Positions 27,800 to 37,369 are shown, numbered from the stretch's first letter. The stretch is DNA of 64,000 bases from Cytobacillus purgationiresistens (GCF_030813235.1 NZ_JAUSUB010000022.1:28964-92963); one strand, 5' to 3'. The notes: generated from the sequence alone by a model not told the origin. Translations and numbers: made by a program.

Positions 27800-28126
27800 T
27801 TAATACATAGCAAACGGTGGATCGATTCCTATTACTGGTTGTCCATTTACAGTTAACCAAATGTAATAATGGTCAATTTCCTTTTTTAATACCTTTTCCA
27901 ATTTGGCGATAACCGCCTCTTGAACATCAAATGTAATTTTTGCAGTTTCTTCCCCTAATTCAACATTTTTCAACCCTAATATGTCTGCAATTTTTCTTGC
28001 ATCCTCATAAGATACTTCTATGTATTTATCATACTCAGGTAAATACGCTGCTTCTGTTTGCTGTACTTGCACTGTAAGACTTGAAATAATCAAAAAAGCA
28101 GTTAAAAATAAAGTGATTTTCTTCAT
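27800..28126 (-). CDS. Small secreted protein, unknown
   Basis: 108 residues from the ATG at 28126 (GGGGGGAAAT upstream). A signal peptide (KKITLFLTAFLIISSLTVQV, cleavage after TEA) is followed by a short alpha/beta domain: ARKIADILGLKNVELGEE and LTVNGQPVIGIDPPFAMY. No family is recognised. It follows the HD-GYP gene closely on the same strand, so they may be cotranscribed. Confidence 0.6.
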   Translation of the reverse strand: MKKITLFLTAFLIISSLTVQVQQTEAAYLPEYDKYIEVSYEDARKIADILGLKNVELGEETAKITFDVQEAVIAKLEKVLKKEIDHYYIWLTVNGQPVIGIDPPFAMY

Positions 28127-28140
28127 TGGTATTTCCCCCC

Positions 28141-29037
28141 TCATAATATAATTTTATTTTTAAGCGCTAAGAACACATCTACAACTTGTGGATTGTACAT
28201 CGTCCCTCTGCACCTTAAAATCTCGTTAAACGCTACTTCTTTTGCTCTAGCTTTTTGGTAAATACGATTCGAGGTCATTGCATCATATGAATCTACTACA
28301 GATATAATGGCAGCTTCAGTTAGAATATTATCTCCTTCTAAACCATATGGATAGCCCTTTCCATCGTATCTTTCGTGATGCTGTTCGACTACCTTGCCTG
28401 CTTCCTTTAAAAATGGAAGGCCGATATTCTCCAGCAATTCTCTTCCATATCGGGAATGCTGCTTCATGATCATCCATTCATCGGATGTGAGTTTTCCTGG
28501 TTTCTGAAGTATTTCCAGGGGGATTTTCAGCTTTCCAACATCATGTAGAAACGATGCAATATTTAAACTTTTCAATCGTTTCTTTTCTAAGCCCATTTCT
28601 TCTCCTACCATCATGGACAATTTATTGATTCTTTGGCAATGGTCGACAGTGTATCCGTCTTTTTCCTCAATTGCTACTGACAAATCCATTAATTCTTTAG
28701 TGGCTTTACTATAATAATGAAATACAGGTTGGGAAGTAACGTAAAGAAACTCTGTTTCACCTATAGATTTAAAAATATAATGTTCAGTAATCGGATGCTT
28801 ATGAAAGGAGTCACCCGCCTTAAAACTTTCTCCCTCATATGGAAGGGTTAATTCTCCAGATAAAATATGTAGAAACTCTAATGAATCCCATCCCTCTTCA
28901 GGCTCAATTCCCCACATCGTTTCAGGTTCAAGTCTATGATAAATAACCTCAGTCCCGTCCCCAGATGCGACTAAGGAGATTTGCAATCCCTTCATATAGA
29001 CCGTTTCAATGAAACTCTCTTCATTTATCATGGCCAC
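28141..29037 (-). CDS. HD-GYP domain protein with N-terminal cupin
   Basis: About 298 residues from the GTG at 29037, eight bases after AAGAGG; an ATG two codons later is the alternative. The N-terminal half is a cupin-like sensor (GELTLPYEGESFKAGDSFHK). The C-terminal HD-GYP domain has HDVGKLKIPLEILQKPG, the HH pair in VVEQHHERYDGKGYPYGLEG and EAAIISVVDSYDAMTSNRIY. HD-GYP proteins are phosphodiesterases of cyclic dinucleotides, mainly c-di-GMP. Signalling molecule here is unproven. The cupin may sense a small ligand or metal. Confidence 0.82.
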   Translation of the reverse strand: MAMINEESFIETVYMKGLQISLVASGDGTEVIYHRLEPETMWGIEPEEGWDSLEFLHILSGELTLPYEGESFKAGDSFHKHPITEHYIFKSIGETEFLYVTSQPVFHYYSKATKELMDLSVAIEEKDGYTVDHCQRINKLSMMVGEEMGLEKKRLKSLNIASFLHDVGKLKIPLEILQKPGKLTSDEWMIMKQHSRYGRELLENIGLPFLKEAGKVVEQHHERYDGKGYPYGLEGDNILTEAAIISVVDSYDAMTSNRIYQKARAKEVAFNEILRCRGTMYNPQVVDVFLALKNKIIL

Positions 29038-29154
29038 TTCATAAACCTCTTTCTGTAATGTTCTCAATCTAGTAAACATGAAAAAATAGTATAAAAGTCG
29101 ACAAAATGTCGCATATATATACATTTTATTATAATATTTTCCACAATTCCACAT

Positions 29155-29566
29155 TTAATTCACTTAAGACCTATATTTATTTCGTCCATTATAATAAAAA
29201 AAGGACTATTAACTTATAAACAAGACGCGAGATTGCTATACCAAAGGACTCATAATCTAGAAGCGAAAAGGCATATATAACTTATACATTTAATTACTAT
29301 ATAAGTATAAAAAAAGAAGGCAAATTAACAATATGAAAAAAAGTGGTAATTATTCGATTTTCCTATGAAGTTTCCGTCCCCTGCCATAGAGCGATTGATT
29401 GAATTAGCTAGAATAATTGAAGCATTCTTTTCTTTGCAATCTTTTTTTTATCCATTTATGTTCCGCCTTTTGTTCGGAATTTTCTAACTCAAATTGGTTT
29501 TATTCATAAGAAATATTTGTGTCAGTTCTATTCGTCGTACACTATCTGCATAAAGTTTTATATAAA
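29155..29566. other. Intergenic stretch without recognisable gene
   Basis: About 410 bp, very AT-rich, upstream of both the HD-GYP gene and the end of the small membrane protein gene. I find no ORF with a ribosome site, no tRNA and no known riboswitch. It may hold only the HD-GYP promoter. Confidence 0.5.
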
Positions 29567-29570
29567 ACAA

Positions 29571-29594
29571 AAAAAGCACTAATCAGTGCTTTTT
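29571..29594. terminator. Terminator overlapping a stop codon
   Basis: AAAAAGCACT/AGTGCTTTTT around AATC; the stop codon of the 74-residue membrane protein lies inside the arm. Confidence 0.8.
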
Positions 29595-29807
29595 TTGCAT
29601 TTCACTTTCCTCAGTGCTGCTTTGCTGTTGCAATGACCTAATCATCTTAACTAACACAATGGTTCCTGCTACATTGAGAATCATACTGCCAACCAGCAAT
29701 AGAATCGCCAAAATAGGTGACATTGGAAACTTAAACGACAGGTATAACGAGATAATCCCTAAGAAGATAAGGATGAAGCCTGTATTTTTCTTTTTCAATT
29801 CATGCAC
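29583..29807 (-). CDS. Small two-helix membrane protein, unknown
   Basis: 74 residues: a basic N-terminus (MHELKKKNTG), two hydrophobic helices (FILIFLGIISLYLSF and ILAILLLVGSMILNVAGTIV) and a charged tail (STEESEMQKKH). Ribosome site GGCGGTG is present. No family assigned. Confidence 0.6.
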   Translation of the reverse strand: MHELKKKNTGFILIFLGIISLYLSFKFPMSPILAILLLVGSMILNVAGTIVLVKMIRSLQQQSSTEESEMQKKH

Positions 29808-29878
29808 CGCCCTATACTATCATTCCTTTTACTATTGTAATGAAGAGAAAACCCGCAGTCAATTGACTGCAGGTACTT

Positions 29879-30553
29879 TTAATTAAATGGATTTTTCCAT
29901 TCCATTAATACACCATAGTTATGGGACTCTTCATCCTCAAGATATTCTTTAGCTATCGCAATTGGCATACGTCCACACCTCAGCAGAAAAGTTAATACTG
30001 GGTCTCTTCGTTCTCCATTCACTACAGATGCCACATACGCTTCTGGCGATACGGATTTTACAACGTTATGATAACCTGGCATTCTGCCGCCGCCAAGTAG
30101 TCTTTCCAGTCCTAGTTGTATGACAACTTGATACATAGCCTGCATAAGCATCTTACCCAATCCAAGCTTACGGTATTTTGGTCTGATCGCGATATCTACT
30201 ATATACAATGTATTTCCATGTGGATTGTGAGTACGAATAAATCCATTATCGGTCATTTCTTTCCAAGTGTGAATGGGGTGCATTGGATTAAAATCCACAC
30301 ACAAGCCAGTCAGTGAACCGGCAAGCTTACCATCTATTTCGATGCATAATGCACCTTCTTGAAATAATGCAACATGATTGGACAGCTGCTCTTCATTCCA
30401 CCATAAATCCGATGAAAAAGGAGGAGGAAAGCATTCCGCTTGAATTTCAATCAAGTCTTTAAAGTCTGTTTGCTGATAGTTTCTAATGACAGCTGGTACT
30501 GGCTTATCCTCATGAAACACAGAAAATTCATGGCGATACATTTGCTTATCCAT
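29879..30553 (-). CDS. GNAT-family acetyltransferase, partner of the nitrilase
   Basis: About 224 residues from the ATG at 30553, which overlaps the stop of the upstream nitrilase gene by 8 bases (ATGGATAA), a typical coupling junction. The GNAT core shows YIVDIAIRPKYRKLGLGKMLMQAMY near residue 130. In B. subtilis YhcX a GNAT domain and a nitrilase domain form one polypeptide; here the same pair is encoded by two overlapping genes, nitrilase first. This supports a joint job, perhaps on an amide or amino compound. Substrate is unknown. Confidence 0.82.
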   Translation of the reverse strand: MDKQMYRHEFSVFHEDKPVPAVIRNYQQTDFKDLIEIQAECFPPPFSSDLWWNEEQLSNHVALFQEGALCIEIDGKLAGSLTGLCVDFNPMHPIHTWKEMTDNGFIRTHNPHGNTLYIVDIAIRPKYRKLGLGKMLMQAMYQVVIQLGLERLLGGGRMPGYHNVVKSVSPEAYVASVVNGERRDPVLTFLLRCGRMPIAIAKEYLEDEESHNYGVLMEWKNPFN

Positions 30554-31421
30554 CAATATTTTCTTTCTCCCAATCGGTGTATAGATCGACTCTGCGATCA
30601 CGCCAAGTGGTGACAGAGCCTTTTTCACGCACTTCATATAAAAGGTTTAGGTCAAGGTCGGCAGTAATAATCATATCATCGTTTAATTCCCCTTCTGCCA
30701 TAATTCCTTTTGGAGGGAAGGGAATATCATTTGGGGTAATCACAGCCGCCTGTCCAAAGTTAGCACGCATAAAGTCAACAGTAGGAAGTGAGCCAATTGT
30801 TCCTGTGACTACGACATACACCTGATTCTCGATTGCTCTTGCATGAGAAGTGTAGCGAACGCGATGGAAGCCATGGCGATCGTCTGTGCAAGATGGACAG
30901 AAAATCACATCTGCTCCTTTCGCCTTAGCCATTCTTACGATCTCAGGAAATTCAATATCGTAACATGTTAAAATGGCAATCTTCCCTTTATCGGTATCAA
31001 AAATCTGCAAGTCTTCCCCTGGTGACATATTCCACTCATATACTTCGGTTGGTGTGATATGGAGTTTAGCTTGTTCCCCAATTCTCCCATCTGGATAGAA
31101 AAGGTGGGACACATTGTATAGCTTGCCGTCTCTATTAATTACATGGGTACCGCCAATAATATGCATCCCCGTTTCAACAGCAAGTCCCGTAAATAATTGT
31201 CTATATTGATCTGTAAATCCAGGCAGTTCGTTGATAGTTAGACTTGTTCCTTGTTCACTGCCAATTGATAACAGCTGCGTTGTAAAAAACTCTGGGAAAA
31301 GAACAAACTCTGAACCAAACTCCTGCGCGGTTTTAATATAATGTTCACACTGCTTTGCAAAATCTTCAAACGAACGGATGGTGTGCAAGTGATACTGCAC
31401 ACTTGAAACTCTCATTTTCAT
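30546..31421 (-). CDS. Carbon-nitrogen hydrolase (nitrilase superfamily)
   Basis: About 291 residues. The Glu-Lys-Cys triad is visible: Glu in FVLFPEFFTTQL near residue 40, Lys in EQAKLHITPTE near 120, and Cys in IAILTCYDIEFPEI near 150. Members hydrolyse amides or nitriles; this branch (with a coupled GNAT, as in YhcX) has no firm substrate. I chose the ATG at 31421, six bases after GAGGGGG. Two leader hairpins at 31444-31500 suggest attenuation. Confidence 0.87.
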   Translation of the reverse strand: MKMRVSSVQYHLHTIRSFEDFAKQCEHYIKTAQEFGSEFVLFPEFFTTQLLSIGSEQGTSLTINELPGFTDQYRQLFTGLAVETGMHIIGGTHVINRDGKLYNVSHLFYPDGRIGEQAKLHITPTEVYEWNMSPGEDLQIFDTDKGKIAILTCYDIEFPEIVRMAKAKGADVIFCPSCTDDRHGFHRVRYTSHARAIENQVYVVVTGTIGSLPTVDFMRANFGQAAVITPNDIPFPPKGIMAEGELNDDMIITADLDLNLLYEVREKGSVTTWRDRRVDLYTDWEKENIDG

Positions 31422-31443
31422 CGTCATCCCCCTCACTTTACAT

Positions 31444-31500
31444 AAAAAGTCTCCTAGATGAAGGTGCTAGGCCTAGGATAGGCTGCCACCTGGCAAGCCT
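31444..31500 (-). promoter_or_regulatory. Two-hairpin leader of the nitrilase/GNAT operon
   Basis: On the minus strand AGGCTTGCC-AGGT-GGCAGCCT (31480-31500) is followed by a second stem with CCTAG/CTAGG arms ending GAGACTTTTTATG (31444-31479), a terminator-like shape before the start codon. I do not match it to a known riboswitch. Confidence 0.4.
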
Positions 31501-31582
31501 TATCCCCCTAAGATTATCAATGATTTTCACATAATATACAACCGTTTTTTCTTAAATAAATAAATGGGTTTTTCTGTTAGTA

Positions 31583-33301
31583 TTAAGCTTTTTGAAATTG
31601 AACTTGGTGGAGATTTGCAAAAATGCCGCCGTGTTCAATTAAATCAGCATGCGTCCCCTCTTCTGCAATCCCATCCTCAGTTACAACCATGATTGTATCC
31701 GCATTCCTTATGGTTGCTAATCGGTGAGCAATTACTAAAGTGGTACGGTCCTTTGCCAATTCTGTTAGAGCTATTTGAATAATTTTCTCAGTTTCTGTAT
31801 CCAATGCTGATGTTGCTTCATCGAGGATAAGGATAGGCGGGTTCTTTAAGAACATCCGGGCAATCGCAATTCTTTGCTTTTGTCCGCCTGATAGTTTAAG
31901 CCCTCTTTCCCCTATTTGTGTTTCATATCCGTGCGGCAATGATTCTATAAAACTCACAAGATGCGCTCGTCTTGCAGCATCCTCAATTTGTTCATCAGTC
32001 GCATCTAGCATTCCATAGGCGATATTCTCTTTTAATGTTCCAGTAAATAAGAAAACGTCTTGTTGGACAATCCCAATTTGTGAACGTAATGAGTGTTTAG
32101 TCATATCTCTTACATCTATGCCATCAATCGTGATTTGACCTTCGTTTACATCATAAAATCTCGGTATTAAAGAACAAATAGTTGATTTCCCTGCTCCAGA
32201 AGGACCGACAAACGCAACCGTTTCACCCGATTTAATTTTCAAGTCAATATTGTTCAATACGGATTTATGTTCATCATAGCTAAATGAAACTTCCTTGAAT
32301 TGTATATCTCCACGTAGCGATGATACTTCAACTGCGTCCTCTTTATCCACTACTTCAGGCTGAGTATCAAGCATTTCGGTAAAACGCTTGAAGCCAGCCA
32401 TCCCTTTCGGATACAGCTCCATTAATGCACTGATCTTATCAATCGGCTTTAACAGCACATTGGCATAAAGTACAAACGCAACAAGTTCGCCTGGTTTTAA
32501 TTCGTTATTAAATGCCAGCCATGATCCATAAACGAGAATGGCAAGGATTAAAACCCTCGTCAGAAAAAACACACCTGAAATCGTGGTGCTCATCACTTTA
32601 TACCCTTTTAATTTTGCCCCGCGGAAATTGCGGTTATCTTTATTAAAACGTTCAATTTCAAACTTTTCATTTGTAAATGATTGAACCACACGTGCACCAG
32701 ACACACTGTCCTCTACACGTCCATTCACATCTGCAATATCACTGTACATCTTTCTCCACGCTTTGTTCATAGCCTTGTTGCAATAGGCAATGAGCCAAAC
32801 AAGGAAAGGGACGATAAAGATGGCCACTAAAGCAAGCTTTACGTTGATGGTCAGCATAATCCAGAATGCGCCAATAAACGTCATGACTGCGATAAATAAA
32901 TCCTCTGGACCATGATGTGCCAGTTCACCAATATCCATCAGATCATTGGTTGTCCGGCTCATAATATGGCCTGTCTTCGTATTATCAAAGAAACGGAAGG
33001 ATTGGCTTTGAACATGCGTGAACAATTCTTGTCTCATATCTGTTTCGATATTGATTCCTAACTTATGCCCCCAATAGTTCACCACAAATTGCATCCCCGT
33101 ACTCACCATATATAGTGCCAGTAACCCAGCACTGACAGATACAATCATTGACCAATTACTAGAAGGCAAAAGATCATCTACAAACCACTGTACAGCCAAT
33201 GGAAAAGCAAGCTCCAGCAAAGCAACGGCGATGGCACAGCTAAAATCAATAATAAATAAACGCTTATGAGGCCTGTAATAACTGAAAAACCGTTTAATCA
33301 T
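31583..33301 (-). CDS. ABC exporter half-transporter (YgaD-like)
   Basis: 572 residues: an N-terminal six-helix exporter domain (about 1-310) and a C-terminal ATPase. Walker A is VGPSGAGKST near 370, signature LSGGQKQRIAIARMF near 475, Walker B ILILDEATSALD. It would work as a dimer. The N-terminus (RFFSYYRPHKRLFIIDFSCA) looks like the YgaD group of bacilli. The substrate is unknown; lipids, peptides or drugs are usual for this class. Confidence 0.86.
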   Translation of the reverse strand: MIKRFFSYYRPHKRLFIIDFSCAIAVALLELAFPLAVQWFVDDLLPSSNWSMIVSVSAGLLALYMVSTGMQFVVNYWGHKLGINIETDMRQELFTHVQSQSFRFFDNTKTGHIMSRTTNDLMDIGELAHHGPEDLFIAVMTFIGAFWIMLTINVKLALVAIFIVPFLVWLIAYCNKAMNKAWRKMYSDIADVNGRVEDSVSGARVVQSFTNEKFEIERFNKDNRNFRGAKLKGYKVMSTTISGVFFLTRVLILAILVYGSWLAFNNELKPGELVAFVLYANVLLKPIDKISALMELYPKGMAGFKRFTEMLDTQPEVVDKEDAVEVSSLRGDIQFKEVSFSYDEHKSVLNNIDLKIKSGETVAFVGPSGAGKSTICSLIPRFYDVNEGQITIDGIDVRDMTKHSLRSQIGIVQQDVFLFTGTLKENIAYGMLDATDEQIEDAARRAHLVSFIESLPHGYETQIGERGLKLSGGQKQRIAIARMFLKNPPILILDEATSALDTETEKIIQIALTELAKDRTTLVIAHRLATIRNADTIMVVTEDGIAEEGTHADLIEHGGIFANLHQVQFQKA

Positions 33302-33538
33302 ATTATTCTCCTATTCTGTCTATTCAAACTATGAAATATACTTTGGATTATATGCCTCTCAGTAATTAGAAACAAGGGATTTTTGCAAAAAAATGCTGGT
33401 TTGGAATCAATTGTATTGGATTTTGTAAGAAACGAAATGATAACATACCCCATCAAAAAGTTAAAGCATCTCATAATTTGAGCGTATCGGATAACCCTAA
33501 GCTGTCTCCAAAGTCTAATATTAGAAGCTCAAAAAAAA

Positions 33539-33570
33539 ACCAAGAATGCTGCTAAACAACATTCTTGGTT
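33539..33570. terminator. Terminator of the hexosaminidase gene
   Basis: AACCAAGAATG/CATTCTTGGTT stem with nine A on one side and TTTTTAATT on the other; serves the minus-strand gene ending at 33619. Confidence 0.8.
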
Positions 33571-33618
33571 TTTTAATTACAACTCTCCGAATAAATTACC
33601 CCTTTGGATAAAGTCCCT

Positions 33619-35685
33619 TTAATAGGACAATCCGTATCCAAAATCGTATAGTATCTCTCCATCCGTACCAGGAATAGCAACAGGGAGTTTTCCCGACGGA
33701 TTCAATTGACCAAATAATACTGCAGCAGTAGCTTTAAAATTGGCTTCAGTATAGCCAAATTGTGCAATAAAAGCTTCAACATCTGGAAAAGCCATGATAT
33801 CATACGGATTTTGTATTGCAATCACAACAGTTGGTGCCTTAGTATTTTTAATCGCTTCATTAATCAACTGCATTTGCGGATTGCTACTGGATCGATCTTG
33901 TTTATAGCTCGTATGCGAAGCAATCACAACAGCAACTGCTCTTTTAAGAGCTTCCCTATCCTCGATAGAAAGGTCATAAGGCTTCTCTGCCTCTATGACT
34001 GTTATTTTCGAATCATATTTTTCCATTTGATCTTTCAGCATTGGCAAAAAGGTTTTCCCTACAACTACAATTTCCTTATCTTCCATATGCAATAGTGGTA
34101 AAACCCCTTCATTTTTCACGAGTGTTACACCTCGTTCTGCCGCTTTCGCCTCGATATTTTGATGAGCAGTTGAGCGAATACCGTGTTTTGCTTTCTCTAT
34201 TTTTGTTTTGATTGAGGCAGGATGCTCTTCCTTTAAAATGCCTCGCTTCACTTTTAAAGCTAGAATTCTTTCAACCGATTCGTCGATTCTTTCCATTGGA
34301 ATTTCTCCATTTTTAACAGCAGCGTACAGTCCATTTGCCACCTCTTCTATTCCGACTGGCATAAGAAGTATATCTGCTCCTGCTTTAACAGCACGAACAG
34401 CTGAATCTAATGGAGAAAAGTGCTCAGCAATGGCATTCATATTTAACGCATCCGTAGTAATGACACCGGTATATCCCATGTCTTCTCTCATTAGCTCAGT
34501 TAATATCCTAAAGGATAAAGTTGCAGGAACATATATTTCTTCTCCTGATTTTGCTGACTTTATTTTCGTTGAGTCTATCTTTGGATAAGTAATATGCGCT
34601 GTCATGATCGCATCAATCTCTTTTTTCATAAGACTCTGAAAGGGTGGCAGCTCAATTTTATTGAGACGTGTTTGATCGTGGTTTACTGCAGGAAGTCCTA
34701 AATGTGAATCGGTTACAGTATCCCCATGCCCTGGGAAATGTTTAGCTGTTGCAGCAACCCCTGAGGCTTGAAGACCTCTAGTAAACGCCTCACCCATTTC
34801 CGCTACCAATGCTGACTCAGAACCAAATGAACGCAATCCGATCACTGGATTATCGGGGTTATTATTGACATCCAAAATAGGGGCGAAATCCATATTTATC
34901 CCTAAAAGAGCCAGCTCTTCTCCTATCGTTCTCCCTACCCCTTCTGTCAATTGATCATCCCGCGCTGCACCCAATGCCATATTCCCCGGCATAGCTGTAG
35001 CAAATGGCAGACGATTAATGACGCCTCCTTCTTGATCAATAGATAAAAACAGGGCATATTTTTCCGCTGCCGTCTGGTAAGCAGCAGTTAAGTTCACTGC
35101 TTGCTCGACCGATTGCATATTTTCCTTGAATAAGATGACTCCGCCCAGATGAAATTCCTTCACAAGACGCTCAATCTCTGGCAGCATATTTGTGACCTCA
35201 GCGTGCTCCCACGTCCGAAAGTCAGGCATGAGCATTTGTCCAACTTTTTCTTCCATTGTTATGTACTTAATTGCGGTTGGTAAAATATCATACCGCTGTC
35301 CGCTCTCTTTTTTTAACACAGTTTTCCGGCCATCGACGCTGACTCCGATTTGATCTTGAAAAGAACCATCCGTAACTGTTATCGTTGCCTTTCCATTTTT
35401 TCCATTTAAATTGACAACTCCATCTTGATTCACCTGTGCAACCTGTCTATTTGAGGAGTTCCAGGTTAAATTCGCTCCTACTTTAAGAAAATGACCATTT
35501 TTATATACATGAATCGGAACTAATTGATGTGATGAATGGAAGCGCGCTTCTGACTCTGGGAGATTCTGCAGTAGTACTAAATCTCTCCACTCAGTCTCAG
35601 CAGGCGTTGGCTTCGAGTAAATGATGAGAAATAAGAACAGCATCATCATGAGAAAAATAAAAAAGACCATTCTAAGCTTTGACAT
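33619..35685 (-). CDS. Beta-N-acetylhexosaminidase, GH3 (NagZ/YbbD-like) with Ig-like domain
   Basis: 688 residues. An N-terminal hydrophobic segment (VFFIFLMMMLFLFLIIY) lacks a lipobox and is probably a signal anchor. It is followed by a bacterial Ig-like (BIG_2) domain at about 55-120 (NSSNRQVAQVNQDGVVNLNG) and a GH3 barrel. The loop KHFPGHGDTVTDSHLG carries the Asp-His dyad of NagZ enzymes and VITTDALNM the nucleophile Asp. The C-terminal alpha/beta domain ends GEILYDFGYGLSY. The enzyme removes GlcNAc from muropeptides during wall recycling. The added Ig-like domain differs from B. subtilis YbbD as I remember it. Confidence 0.88.
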   Translation of the reverse strand: MSKLRMVFFIFLMMMLFLFLIIYSKPTPAETEWRDLVLLQNLPESEARFHSSHQLVPIHVYKNGHFLKVGANLTWNSSNRQVAQVNQDGVVNLNGKNGKATITVTDGSFQDQIGVSVDGRKTVLKKESGQRYDILPTAIKYITMEEKVGQMLMPDFRTWEHAEVTNMLPEIERLVKEFHLGGVILFKENMQSVEQAVNLTAAYQTAAEKYALFLSIDQEGGVINRLPFATAMPGNMALGAARDDQLTEGVGRTIGEELALLGINMDFAPILDVNNNPDNPVIGLRSFGSESALVAEMGEAFTRGLQASGVAATAKHFPGHGDTVTDSHLGLPAVNHDQTRLNKIELPPFQSLMKKEIDAIMTAHITYPKIDSTKIKSAKSGEEIYVPATLSFRILTELMREDMGYTGVITTDALNMNAIAEHFSPLDSAVRAVKAGADILLMPVGIEEVANGLYAAVKNGEIPMERIDESVERILALKVKRGILKEEHPASIKTKIEKAKHGIRSTAHQNIEAKAAERGVTLVKNEGVLPLLHMEDKEIVVVGKTFLPMLKDQMEKYDSKITVIEAEKPYDLSIEDREALKRAVAVVIASHTSYKQDRSSSNPQMQLINEAIKNTKAPTVVIAIQNPYDIMAFPDVEAFIAQFGYTEANFKATAAVLFGQLNPSGKLPVAIPGTDGEILYDFGYGLSY

Positions 35686-35878
35686 TTATTTCCCCTCCCG
35701 TTCTAGTTGTATAAAAATAGTGTGAACGAGTTAAAGGAGTCGTAAACATTTTTTTATGAATGAGTAAACGACTGTCATTTTTACTGGGATTCGTTTAACC
35801 CGCATGATTGCTGGAGTTTCTCTTTTTCCTGATTCAGGTAATACTTTATACAACTAATGTTTAGGCGTTTCTTTTTTT

Positions 35879-35997
35879 GTTCGGGCACTAATACTTTCAA
35901 CGTATGCCCGGACGTTTTCTATCCTTGACTGTTCGGGCACTAATTCACTAATCTAACGCCCGAACGATTCTTCCTTTTGATTGATCGGGCACTAGTT
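35879..35997. repeat. Three short GTTCGGGCAC repeats forming hairpins
   Basis: GTTCGGGCACTAAT occurs at 35879-35892 and 35931-35944, and a third variant (ATCGGGCACTAG) at 35984-35995. The first two are each followed by an inverted arm (GCCCGGAC about 35904, GCCCGAAC 35958-35965). They fill the 350-bp gap between the hexosaminidase start and the exporter terminator. No gene is seen there. Confidence 0.6.
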
Positions 35998-36005
35998 CCC
36001 CATAA

Positions 36006-36031
36006 ACAAAAAAGAAGCCTCCCAGGAGACT
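36006..36031 (-). terminator. Terminator of the ThrE-type exporter operon
   Basis: AGTCTCC-TG-GGAGGCT stem (one G:T pair) followed by TCTTTTTTGTTT on the minus strand. Confidence 0.7.
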
Positions 36032-36033
36032 CC

Positions 36034-36474
36034 TTAAGCTTTCTTAGGTTTAAATTTAATCTTCATAATGAGCTGATATATTACTTCTGCAATAACCAGA
36101 CCAACTGCAATGGCTCCTGAGATCATAAATGCCCTCGCTGCTAACTGGATGGCCATATTATAGTCATTTTCCACAAAGTTTCTCATTGCATCGTAGGATA
36201 TCCCTCCGGGTACAAGCGGAATGATTCCTGCCACACTAAATATGATGATCGGTGTACGATAAATCTTAGCAAATATCTGACTTATGGTGGAGATAAAAAT
36301 GGCAGCAATTAACGAAGCAACAACTGCATCATAATTATTGTTCACCAGAGAGATATAGATCAGCCAGCCAATCATACCAACAAACCCGCATTGAATGAGG
36401 GATTTTTTCGGCGCATTAAAGATGACACCAAAAGCGGCTGATGCAATAAAACTTGTAATGAGATGTGTGATCAT
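36034..36474 (-). CDS. Threonine/serine exporter, small subunit (YjjB/ThrE_2)
   Basis: 146 residues, about four to five membrane helices. The motif ISVAGIIPLVPGG style stretch (IFSVAGIIPLVPGGISYDA near residue 78) is the conserved core of the ThrE_2 (DUF3815) domain. It follows the large-subunit gene by 23 bp. In corynebacterial ThrE both halves are one protein; split YjjP/YjjB pairs export small metabolites (succinate in E. coli). Substrate here is unknown. Confidence 0.82.
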   Translation of the reverse strand: MITHLITSFIASAAFGVIFNAPKKSLIQCGFVGMIGWLIYISLVNNNYDAVVASLIAAIFISTISQIFAKIYRTPIIIFSVAGIIPLVPGGISYDAMRNFVENDYNMAIQLAARAFMISGAIAVGLVIAEVIYQLIMKIKFKPKKA

Positions 36475-36497
36475 TTTCTTCCCTCCATCACGTCATC

Positions 36498-37256
36498 TTA
36501 ACTCATAAAGGCAAAGACGACTGCAATTCCTGCGCCTATGGCAAACGCTGTTAAAAATGCTTCTGCGCCCTTAGATAGTCCTGATACTAGGTGACCTGCC
36601 ATCAGGTCCCTCACTGCATTTGTTATCAATAACCCTGGAACGAGCGGCATGACTGAACCGATAATGATTTTATCAAGCTGCGTTCCTATGCCTATCGTTA
36701 TAAATACAGTGGATAATACGCCAATAATCAATGAGGCGAGAAACTCAGAAAAGAATCGAATTTGCACCACTCTATGCAAATAAATGAATGAAGTAAACCC
36801 AATACCTCCAGTAATTAAAGCAGGAATAAAATTGCTCCACTCACCTAAAAACATCAACATAAAACATGCACTTGCAACAGATGCAGCAATGACCTGCTGA
36901 TATATAGGAAATGTATAATTCGCATTTTCAATTTGTTTTAATTTTTCAAATGCTTCCTTCTGAGAATATTCTCCGCTGCTTACCTTTCTAGATACGCCAT
37001 TGACGAGTGATACTTTGTATAAATCAGTTGTGCGTTCAGATATTCTTATCAATTTTGCAGGTTCAGTTCCATTAGTTGAAAAAACAATTCCTGTCGGTGT
37101 GACATAGCTATGTGAATGAGGAATTCCTAGTGCAGCAGCAATTCTTGTCATCGTATCTTCTACTCTATATGTTTCTGCCCCACATTGAAGCATGATTTTT
37201 CCTGCTAATAAGCATAATTCAATGACCTCGAATGTTTGAGGAAATTTATTTTCCAC
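36498..37256 (-). CDS. Threonine/serine exporter, large subunit (YjjP/ThrE)
   Basis: About 252 residues from a GTG at 37256 preceded by GGGAGGG; an upstream in-frame ATG would add 41 residues foreign to the family. A cytosolic N-terminal part (MLQCGAETYRVEDTMTRIA near residue 22) is conserved in DUF1212 proteins. Five hydrophobic helices follow, with GSVMPLVPGLLITNAVRDL near 200. Paired with the small subunit downstream. Confidence 0.85.
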   Translation of the reverse strand: MENKFPQTFEVIELCLLAGKIMLQCGAETYRVEDTMTRIAAALGIPHSHSYVTPTGIVFSTNGTEPAKLIRISERTTDLYKVSLVNGVSRKVSSGEYSQKEAFEKLKQIENANYTFPIYQQVIAASVASACFMLMFLGEWSNFIPALITGGIGFTSFIYLHRVVQIRFFSEFLASLIIGVLSTVFITIGIGTQLDKIIIGSVMPLVPGLLITNAVRDLMAGHLVSGLSKGAEAFLTAFAIGAGIAVVFAFMS

Positions 37257-37343
37257 TGCATTCCCTCCCAACCAATCAATTTCTTGTCTTACCATATTAT
37301 ATGAAATAAATGAAATTAGAAAGTCTATTTTTACTCTAAATGA

Positions 37344-37369
37344 AAAAACCCCTTCATTTAGGGGTTTTT
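37344..37369. terminator. Bidirectional terminator between exporter and tnrA
   Basis: AAAAACCCC/GGGGTTTTT with loop TTCATTTA; lies 7 bp after the tnrA stop. Confidence 0.75.

Noticed and set aside
13991..29597. Several hairpins with stop codons inside the arm (SNF2 helicase, 29583 membrane protein, 39002 remnant) as attenuators
   Set aside because: They have normal terminator shape at gene ends; overlap of stop codon and terminator is common in compact bacterial genomes.
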